NCBI GenBank assembly: GCA_026410415.1
Contig: JAPMLR010000001.1
Location: 496,001-560,000 of the forward strand
From: Denitratimonas yunnanensis (SeqCode)
Lineage (GTDB): Bacteria; Pseudomonadota; Gammaproteobacteria; Xanthomonadales; Xanthomonadaceae
Length of the DNA stretch: 64,000 bases
Direction: 5' to 3'
This document shows, piece by piece, positions 51,669 through 61,707 of the stretch. The position numbers were made by a program, and so were the translations under genes. The stretch's first letter is position 1. Each line of letters begins with the position of its first letter. Below the pieces are notes generated by a model, which was not told the origin of the DNA, did no database searches, and worked only from the letters and a program-made list of their open reading frames with translations.

Positions 51669-51754
51669 GGCGCGATTATCGCCCAGCAGGGCAATGGCGT
51701 GCAGCCCGCAGGGGCCGGATCACGTCGTCTCGCGCCTTGATTCCATCGACATGA

Positions 51755-53497
51755 TCATTTCCCGTGCTGCCTGCCGGCCTCGGAGATGTATTCCCGCACC
51801 AGGTCATCCAGCACCGGCAGCGGCACCGACCCCTGCCGCAGCACCGCGTCATGGAACGCACGGATATCGAACTTGTCTCCCAACGCCTTTTCGGCCTCGG
51901 CACGCAACTCCACGATGCGGATTTCACCCAGCTTGTAGGACAACGCCTGCGCCGGCCAGGAGATGTAGCGATCCACCTCGGTGGTGACTTCGTGCTCGGA
52001 CAGCGCAGTGCGGTCGCGCAGGTAGGCCAGTGCCTGGTCGCGGCTCCACCCCTTGTGGTGGACGCCGGTGTCGATCACCAGACGCGCGGCGCGCCACATT
52101 TCGTAGGTGAGGCGGCCGAAATCCTCGTACGGCGTTTCGTAGATGCCCATTTCCTTGCCGAGCTTTTCGCAGTAAAGCCCCCATCCTTCGCCGTACGCGG
52201 AAATGTAGCTCTCGCGCCGGAACGCCGGCTGTTCGCCCTGCTCTTTCGCGAGCGCGCCCTGCATCGCATGGCCGGGATCGGATTCGTGCAGGGTCAGCGC
52301 CGGCAGGTTGTAGAGCGGGCGCGCCGGCAGGTTGTAGGTGTTGAGCCAGTAAGTGCCGTTGCCGCCGCGGCCCGCGGTCCAGAACGGCGCGATATCCGCT
52401 GGCACCGGCACGATGGTGAAACGCGCACGCGGCAACGTGACGTACTTGCCGATCACCGCGTCAACGCGCTTGGAAATCCAGGCCGCGCGCATCAGCAACT
52501 CTTCCGGGGTCTTGGCGTAGAACTGCGGGTCGGTGCGGAGGAACTCGAGAAATGCCGCAAAATCGCCCTCGAAGCCAAGTTCCCGGATGATTTCCGCCAT
52601 CTCCGCCTGAATGCGCGCCACCTCGCGCAAGCCGATCTGGTGGATGGCTTCCGGATCGAGATCCAGCGTCGTGTACTCGCGGATCTGCTGGCGATAGAAC
52701 GCAACGCCATCGGGCATGTCCTCGGCGGCCAGCGTGGTTCGGGCGTTGGGGATGTATTCCTCGCGGAAGAACGTCAGCAGCGAGGCAAACGCCGGAACCA
52801 GCTTCTTCTCGATGGCGTCCCGCGCTTCGTCCTGCAATTGCTTCTGGCGCGCCTCGGGAATGTTCTTCGGCATGTGCGTCAACGGCTTCCAGAAGCTGGT
52901 GGCTTCCGCCTCTTTCGCTTCGGCCACCATGGCGATCGATACATCGCGACCATCGAGCACCGCACGCGGCACGCTGAATCCGCGCGCCAGACCGGCACGC
53001 ATGTTGGCGATCTGCTGATCGAAATGGCGCGGGACGTCGGCCAGGCGAGCGATGTAGAGGCGATAGTCGTCCTCGCTGGTGAACGGACGATTCACCATGA
53101 AACCGAGACTCGACCAGAACGACGAATCGCTGTTGAACGGCATCTCGTAGGTACGCAGCCGCTGGTTCGCCGCGAGGTCCTCGATCTGCGGCCGATAGAT
53201 GCGGTAGTTGATGCGCTGTTCCGGCGACAACGCGTCCACGTCGATCGCGTCGAGCTGGAGCAGCACGTCCTCCCAAACGTCCAGACGCGCGGCCTGGGAG
53301 GCTGCATCGACATCCGGAAGGCGGGCTCGGCGCGAGAAATCCGGTTCGTCCGGATCGCTGCCGTACTGCCTCTTGCGCCAGCTCCATTCTTTCTCGTGGA
53401 TCGCCGTGAACGCCGCATCGGCATCGATGGCGGCGTCCGGCTTGGCGAATGCCGAGACCGGCAGGACGAGACAAAGCGCGAGCAACATGGATTTCAT
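51755..53497 (-). CDS. DUF885 family secreted metalloprotein
   Basis: A 580-residue protein with a signal peptide (MKSMLLALCLVLPVSAFA) and the DUF885 fold. The zinc motif is LTLHESDPGHAMQGALA, where HExxxGH fits the M32-like DUF885 signature, and a downstream Glu segment is YGEGWGLYCEKLG. Probable periplasmic zinc peptidase, though activity is not established for most members. ATG 53497 is the signal-peptide start; the frame is open to 53539. Confidence 0.88.
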   Translation of the reverse strand: MKSMLLALCLVLPVSAFAKPDAAIDADAAFTAIHEKEWSWRKRQYGSDPDEPDFSRRARLPDVDAASQAARLDVWEDVLLQLDAIDVDALSPEQRINYRIYRPQIEDLAANQRLRTYEMPFNSDSSFWSSLGFMVNRPFTSEDDYRLYIARLADVPRHFDQQIANMRAGLARGFSVPRAVLDGRDVSIAMVAEAKEAEATSFWKPLTHMPKNIPEARQKQLQDEARDAIEKKLVPAFASLLTFFREEYIPNARTTLAAEDMPDGVAFYRQQIREYTTLDLDPEAIHQIGLREVARIQAEMAEIIRELGFEGDFAAFLEFLRTDPQFYAKTPEELLMRAAWISKRVDAVIGKYVTLPRARFTIVPVPADIAPFWTAGRGGNGTYWLNTYNLPARPLYNLPALTLHESDPGHAMQGALAKEQGEQPAFRRESYISAYGEGWGLYCEKLGKEMGIYETPYEDFGRLTYEMWRAARLVIDTGVHHKGWSRDQALAYLRDRTALSEHEVTTEVDRYISWPAQALSYKLGEIRIVELRAEAEKALGDKFDIRAFHDAVLRQGSVPLPVLDDLVREYISEAGRQHGK

Positions 53498-53577
53498 TGA
53501 CACCGGTTCCGTTCGTGGGAGCACGACGAATGATGGCATCGACCAGAAAGGCTGTCCTGTGCCATCGGTCGAGGTTC

Positions 53578-57202
<3,625 letters not shown>

Positions 57203-59044
57203 TCACCGCCCGCGCAGGAAAAGCCTGTCCAGCTGCCCCTTGTCCAGTTGTACCCAGGTCGGCCTGCCGTGATTGCACTGGCCGGAACGCTCGGTGGCTT
57301 CCATGTCGCGCAGCAGCGCGTTCATTTCCGGCAGCGTGAGGCGCCGATTGGCGCGCACCGAGGCATGGCAGGCCATGGTGCCGAGCAGTTCGTTGCGCTG
57401 TTCCTGGATGCGGCGGGTGCTGCCGTGTTCGATCAGGTCGGCAAGCACGTCGAGCGCGAGTTGGCGCGAGTCCACGCCTTCCAGCAACGCGGGAATGGCA
57501 CGAACGGTGAGGCTTTGTGGTCCGCTGCGGTCGATCTCGAAGCCCAGTTTCGCCAGTTCGGCAGCGAAGGATTCGGCAGCGTTCGCCTCGCGTTCGCTGA
57601 CTGCCAGAGACAGCGGCACCAGCAACGGCAGCGCGCGGATACCTTCGCCATCCTGCGCCTGCTTCAGGCGTTCGTAGGAAATGCGCTCGTGTGCGGCGTG
57701 CATGTCCACGATGATCAAGCCTTCGGCACTCTCGGCAAGGATGAAAATGCCATGCAACTGCGCCAATGCATAACCGAGCGGCGGCACCTCGCTGTCGGGC
57801 TCGTCGTTGGCGGAGGCGTTCACCGATCCGCTGCGTCCCGTGCCATACAGCGCGTTGAAGGCACCGATCTGCTCGCGCACGTGCAAGCGCAACGGCGCCT
57901 GCCGGGCAGAACCGGAAAACGGGACGGGCGCGGAATGACCGGACAGCGGATGTGAAATCCCCCCCGTGCCCGGGATGGCCACAGGCGCGGACGCCCCCGT
58001 GCCGCCCGGCGTCGGAATCCGCTGCGGATCGGAAGCGATCGCTCCGGCGCGCGTTTCCGCCAGCGCGTGATGCAAGGTGCGATAGAGGAAATCGTGCACC
58101 AGCCGCGCGTCGCGGAAGCGCACCTCGCTCTTGGCCGGATGGACGTTCACGTCCACGCGCTGCGGCTCCATGCCCAGAAACAGCACGTACGCCGGATGAC
58201 GACCATGAAACAGCACGTCCGCGTAGGCCTGACGTACGGCATGCGTCACCACGCGATCCCGCACCAGGCGTCGGTTCACATAGAAATACTGCTGGTCTGC
58301 CTGTGACCGTGCAGCGGTCGGCAAGCCCACCCAGCCGCGCAGGCGGAAACCGGCAGCGGCCTCGTCCAGATACAGGCTGCGCTGCGGGAACTCGGCCCCC
58401 AGCGTTTCACCGAGCCGGCGCAGGAACTCCTCCGGCGTAGCCGAGGCACGCCACACGCGCACCGCCTTGCCGTTGTGCGAAAGCCGGAATTCGACATCCA
58501 TGCGCGCCAACGCGAGCCCGCGCAGCAGTTCTTCGATGTGTCCGAACTCGGTGCGCTCGGCCTTGAGGAAGCGACGACGCGCCGGCACGTTGAAGAACAG
58601 GTCGCGCACTTCCACCGTGGTTCCGGCTGGATGCTGCGCCGGGGTCACCTCGCCCAACCGCCCGCCCTCGCATTCGATGCGGCAGGCATGCTCGGCATCG
58701 GCAGTGCGCGAGGTGATGGAGAAATGCGATACCGAGGCAATCGACGGCAATGCTTCGCCACGAAACCCCATCGTCGCCACCGCCTCCAGATCTTCCAGAG
58801 AGGCAATCTTGCTGGTCGCGTGCCGTGAAAGGGCCAGCGGCAACTCCCGAGCCGTGATGCCGCCTCCGTCGTCGCGGATCCGGATCAGGCGGGTACCGCC
58901 CTCTTCCAGTTCCACGTCGACGCGAGTGGCGCCGGCATCGAGCGCATTCTCGACCAGTTCCTTCACTGCCGACGCAGGCCGCTCCACCACCTCACCGGCG
59001 GCGATCTGGTCGATCAGGGTTTCAGGCAGCAGATGGATCGGCAC
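57203..59044 (-). CDS. mutL: DNA mismatch repair protein MutL
   Basis: A GHKL ATPase of 613 residues. The N-terminal motifs are [27 protein letters not shown] and [15 protein letters not shown]; the C-terminal dimerisation domain carries [12 protein letters not shown], matching the endonuclease-type DQHA(X)2E(X)4E signature, and [12 protein letters not shown] near the end. This suggests an endonuclease-proficient MutL, unlike the E. coli protein. It is followed on the same strand by ligA after a 183-base gap in which I see nothing. Confidence 0.96.
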   Translation of the reverse strand: MPIHLLPETLIDQIAAGEVVERPASAVKELVENALDAGATRVDVELEEGGTRLIRIRDDGGGITARELPLALSRHATSKIASLEDLEAVATMGFRGEALPSIASVSHFSITSRTADAEHACRIECEGGRLGEVTPAQHPAGTTVEVRDLFFNVPARRRFLKAERTEFGHIEELLRGLALARMDVEFRLSHNGKAVRVWRASATPEEFLRRLGETLGAEFPQRSLYLDEAAAGFRLRGWVGLPTAARSQADQQYFYVNRRLVRDRVVTHAVRQAYADVLFHGRHPAYVLFLGMEPQRVDVNVHPAKSEVRFRDARLVHDFLYRTLHHALAETRAGAIASDPQRIPTPGGTGASAPVAIPGTGGISHPLSGHSAPVPFSGSARQAPLRLHVREQIGAFNALYGTGRSGSVNASANDEPDSEVPPLGYALAQLHGIFILAESAEGLIIVDMHAAHERISYERLKQAQDGEGIRALPLLVPLSLAVSEREANAAESFAAELAKLGFEIDRSGPQSLTVRAIPALLEGVDSRQLALDVLADLIEHGSTRRIQEQRNELLGTMACHASVRANRRLTLPEMNALLRDMEATERSGQCNHGRPTWVQLDKGQLDRLFLRGR

Positions 59045-59155
59045 GGCACGGTCACGGGGAGAACAGGATTGCGGATTCTAGAACGGGAAATTGTGTAACT
59101 GCCTCCGGCCTCGCTACCGTCGCACCGAGCCAATGAGGCAACACCCGGAACATCC

Positions 59156-60025
59156 ATGACCGCCTTTGCCCGTCGCATCCGCCCGCATGTCGATGCCGAA
59201 CTCGCCGGCGCGGAAGCAGCCTCGAACCCGAACGTCGCTTTCGCCCACCTCGAACGTGCGCACGTGCTCGGTCAGGCATCGACCGTCCAGCATGTCCGTG
59301 CGCACTGGCACATGCTGCGCTGGGGATGGAAGCAACGCAGCATGCGCGAATGCCTCGGCCAACTGCTGCGCATCGTGGGCGCGGCGACGAAAACCGTGTT
59401 CGGCCTTGTACCTGCCGGCAATACCGGCGGGGCCGATATCAGCCCGTTCAAGGCGTTGCCGTTGGCGCCGGACCTGGCGCAGATCCTCGCCGAAGCACAT
59501 TCGGCCGCGAACAATCGCGTTTCGCCAGCGCCTCGTGCTGGCAGGGAACACCACCCGGGACTAGACTCGGACTGCCACTCTTCATCGGAGGTTGTCATGC
59601 GAAATGCAGGCCATCTGTTGCAGGACAAGGGACGCGCGATCTTCCACGTGGCGCCCGACGACTCGGTCCTGGATGCGATCCGAGAAATGGCGCAGCACGG
59701 CATCGGTGCGGTGCTGGTGATGAAGGGTGACGCACTCGTGGGCATCCTGTCGGAACGCGATTACGCCCGCAACGTGATCCTGAAAGATCGCTCGTCGAAG
59801 ACCACGAAAGTCGCGGAGATCATGTCCGCGCCGGTGATCACGGTGACGCCCTCGTCCACGCTGGACGACTGCATGCGAACGATCACGGACAGCCGCGTGC
59901 GGCACCTGCCCGTCGTGGACGACGGCATGGTGGTGGGTGTGCTGTCGATCGGGGACCTGGTGAAAGCCGTCATCGACGCCCAAGCTCGGGAAATCGAGCA
60001 GTTGCACAACTACATCGCCGGCTGA
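59156..60025 (+). CDS. DUF3703 protein reading in phase into CBS-domain gene
   Basis: An open frame of 289 codons. Residues 1-120 are a DUF3703-type helical domain (HLERAHVLGQ, VRAHWHMLRWGWKQRS, GNTGGADISPFKALPLAPDL). DUF3703 proteins normally end near there. Instead there is no stop; about 25 residues of non-conserved sequence (RVSPAPRAGREHHPGLDS) lead into a CBS-domain protein that has its own ATG at 59597 and a good GGAGG site. The cell may thus make a fused protein as well as the separate CBS protein. A mutated stop or sequence error is an alternative. Confidence 0.65.
   Translation: MTAFARRIRPHVDAELAGAEAASNPNVAFAHLERAHVLGQASTVQHVRAHWHMLRWGWKQRSMRECLGQLLRIVGAATKTVFGLVPAGNTGGADISPFKALPLAPDLAQILAEAHSAANNRVSPAPRAGREHHPGLDSDCHSSSEVVMRNAGHLLQDKGRAIFHVAPDDSVLDAIREMAQHGIGAVLVMKGDALVGILSERDYARNVILKDRSSKTTKVAEIMSAPVITVTPSSTLDDCMRTITDSRVRHLPVVDDGMVVGVLSIGDLVKAVIDAQAREIEQLHNYIAG
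59597..60025 (+). CDS. CBS-domain protein
   Basis: A 142-residue protein with a tandem CBS pair (Bateman module), which binds adenosyl ligands: first CBS VAPDDSVLDAIREMAQHGIG, ILSERDYARNVIL, and second CBS VTPSSTLDDCMRTITDSRVRHLPVVDDGMVVGVLSIGDLVKAVI. The GGAGG site before ATG 59597 supports an independent start within the longer reading frame described above. Partner unknown. Confidence 0.85.
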   Translation: MRNAGHLLQDKGRAIFHVAPDDSVLDAIREMAQHGIGAVLVMKGDALVGILSERDYARNVILKDRSSKTTKVAEIMSAPVITVTPSSTLDDCMRTITDSRVRHLPVVDDGMVVGVLSIGDLVKAVIDAQAREIEQLHNYIAG

Positions 60026-60091
60026 CTTCAAGGTCGCAGCTCACCCCGAGCGCAGCGCCCAACGTGCCGCATCAACGTTGCATGCTGGCGA

Positions 60092-60808
60092 TCAGCGCTC
60101 CGGATCCGATGGCAATTCCGCGCCTCTTCCGGCGGCGGTCCCTGCTCCTGCGCCCATGCCCACTCCCATGCCTGCACCGCCTCCCGCCGCTGCACCCGCA
60201 CCTGCGCCGCCACGCCCTCCCGCAGCACCATCCCCACCGCGGCCCGCATCAGCGCCACGCTTGCCGCTTCCACCGACCACGACCCGCATCGGTCCCTGCT
60301 CGGGAATCGTCAAATCGCCCGGCACCGGGTCCAGATCCAGCGCCTGGCGAATGAAGTTGCGCAGCGACGCCACCAGCGCCGAGGTTTCCACGTGGCGGCC
60401 GGTCACCATGTCGCTGGCGGCAGCGGCAGCCAGCCGCATCTGCTCCTCGGTCCCCAGCAGGATCACGTCCGACAGTGCGGCCTCGACCGCATCGCGGATG
60501 CGGCGGCGGCGCTCGGCTGCTTCGGAGCTGAAATCCCAGTCTTCGCCGGACTCGGCCAGGCGACGCAAATCGCGGAGGTGCGCCGGATCCACCGAAAGCT
60601 CGCCGGTGAACGAACCACCGAGGATCTTGTAGGCCGCGATCAACGTCTTCAGGCGCTCGTTGATCTGCCGATTCTCGCGCTCGCGCTTGCGCTGCATGGT
60701 CTGCATGAAAACCAGTCTCACGCCCACCATCAGCAGTGTCATCAACAGCAGCCCGGCCAGTGTGGTGAACAGGCCCGACCAGGAGCTGAAATCGAGAAGT
60801 CCACGCAT
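60092..60808 (-). CDS. Membrane-anchored protein of unknown function with Gly/Ala-rich tail
   Basis: I do not recognise this 238-residue protein. It starts with MRGLLDFSSWSGLFTT and one transmembrane helix (residues 13-35), followed by a charged coiled-coil region (QRKRERENRQINERLKTLIA), an alpha-helical domain of about 110 residues (EQMRLAAAAASDMVTGRHVE, LRNFIRQALDLDPVPG), and a tail of Gly/Ala/Met repeats (GAGAGAAAGGGAGMGVGMG). The tail is encoded by low-complexity GC repeats that vary easily. The start at 60808 is supported by the membrane anchor. Confidence 0.72.
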   Translation of the reverse strand: MRGLLDFSSWSGLFTTLAGLLLMTLLMVGVRLVFMQTMQRKRERENRQINERLKTLIAAYKILGGSFTGELSVDPAHLRDLRRLAESGEDWDFSSEAAERRRRIRDAVEAALSDVILLGTEEQMRLAAAAASDMVTGRHVETSALVASLRNFIRQALDLDPVPGDLTIPEQGPMRVVVGGSGKRGADAGRGGDGAAGGRGGAGAGAAAGGGAGMGVGMGAGAGTAAGRGAELPSDPER

Positions 60809-60921
60809 GTAGCCACCGCAACGTCGATGAAGGAGCGGCGAGTATCGCGCAGTTCCCACACTGATCGGCTGCACCGCACGTTGGCCCCTGCCGGCGGGAA
60901 ACAGCGTGGAGATGAATGGCT

Positions 60922-60938
60922 CCCGGAAGGTTTCCGGG
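60922..60938. repeat. 7-bp inverted repeat in divergent intergenic region
   Basis: CCCGGAA and TTCCGGG face each other across GGT in the 329-base gap (60809-61137) between the divergent membrane-protein and ECF sigma genes. A second inverted repeat, CCCCGG/CCGGGG across TCG, lies at 60973-60987. I see no gene in this gap. Either repeat may be an operator or a leader hairpin. No T-run follows. Confidence 0.35.
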
Positions 60939-60972
60939 CGAGCGTTTCGCCATGGGGCGACGGCTGTGCACG

Positions 60973-60987
60973 CCCCGGTCGCCGGGG
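60973..60987. repeat. 6-bp inverted repeat in divergent intergenic region
   Basis: CCCCGG and CCGGGG flank TCG, 35 bases after the repeat at 60922-60938 and 151 bases before the ECF sigma start. In GC-rich DNA a repeat this short can occur by chance; a role as operator or hairpin is only possible. Confidence 0.25.
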
Positions 60988-61137
60988 GAGACTGCTGATG
61001 ACTTGCAGAGATACCGTTTCCGTTGATGCATCGAAGCTCCTTTCTTGTTGCTCCATCGCCGTGGCCGGCCGCCCCCTGCCTTTTCCTGCGCCAAGCCGGC
61101 GTACACTTCCTCCCGATTCCAATCATGGGGCGCGGGG

Positions 61138-61707
61138 ATGGGTGATGTCAGCCTGCTGCTGGCGGCGGCGAACGCGGGCGACCGCGATGCCGGCGACCGC
61201 GCCTTCGCGCTGGTCTATGCCGACCTGCGCAATCTGGCGCGGCGTCAGGTTCAACGCGCCTCCGCCGGTCCCGGCGCCACCTCGCTGGTGCACGAGGTCT
61301 ACCTGCGCCTGGTCGGCCCGTCGGCCATGAGCATCAATGATCGCGAACACTTCTTCGCGCTGGCGGCGCGCGCCATGCGCCAGCTCGTGGTCGATCATGC
61401 GCGTCACCACGCCTGCACCAAGCGCGGCGGCGGTGCCGTGCCGGAAGACCTGGACGGCATCGCCGAACAGATCGCGGCCCCCAGCAACGCTGGGCACATG
61501 CTCGAACTCGATCAAGCGCTCGACCGCCTCGCCGCGCTGGATCCGCAACTGGTGCAACTGGTGGAAATGCGCTACTTCGCCGGGCTGGAACTGGCCGAAA
61601 TCGCCGACATCACCGGACGATCGGAACGCAGCCTCAAACGCGATTGGCGCCGCGCACGCGTAGTGCTGCATGCGGCGCTGCAAGGAGGCGCCTCGGACGA
61701 TGGATAA
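61138..61707 (+). CDS. ECF-family sigma factor linked to Ser/Thr kinase
   Basis: A 189-residue RNA polymerase sigma factor with region 2 (FALVYADLRNLARRQVQR, TSLVHEVYLRL, FALAARAMRQLVVDHAR) and region 4 (LDPQLVQLVEMRYFAGLELAEIADITGRSERSLKRDW). Where most ECF sigmas carry an acidic patch before the conserved VxE of region 2.2, this one has Thr48-Ser49, as is usual in the ECF-like group (Sig-70_X6/ECF43) found beside Ser/Thr kinases. The kinase start overlaps the sigma stop by eight bases. ATG 61138 was chosen; the frame is open to 61045. Confidence 0.9.
   Translation: MGDVSLLLAAANAGDRDAGDRAFALVYADLRNLARRQVQRASAGPGATSLVHEVYLRLVGPSAMSINDREHFFALAARAMRQLVVDHARHHACTKRGGGAVPEDLDGIAEQIAAPSNAGHMLELDQALDRLAALDPQLVQLVEMRYFAGLELAEIADITGRSERSLKRDWRRARVVLHAALQGGASDDG

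Noticed and set aside
60120-60260. Pro-rich plus-strand repeat frames opposite the Gly/Ala tail
   Set aside because: They are the complement of the low-complexity Gly/Ala codons and not genes.
60960-61060. Cyclic-di-GMP riboswitch-like leader before the sigma factor
   Set aside because: The GC-rich hairpin caught the eye but the conserved GEMM sequence blocks are absent.
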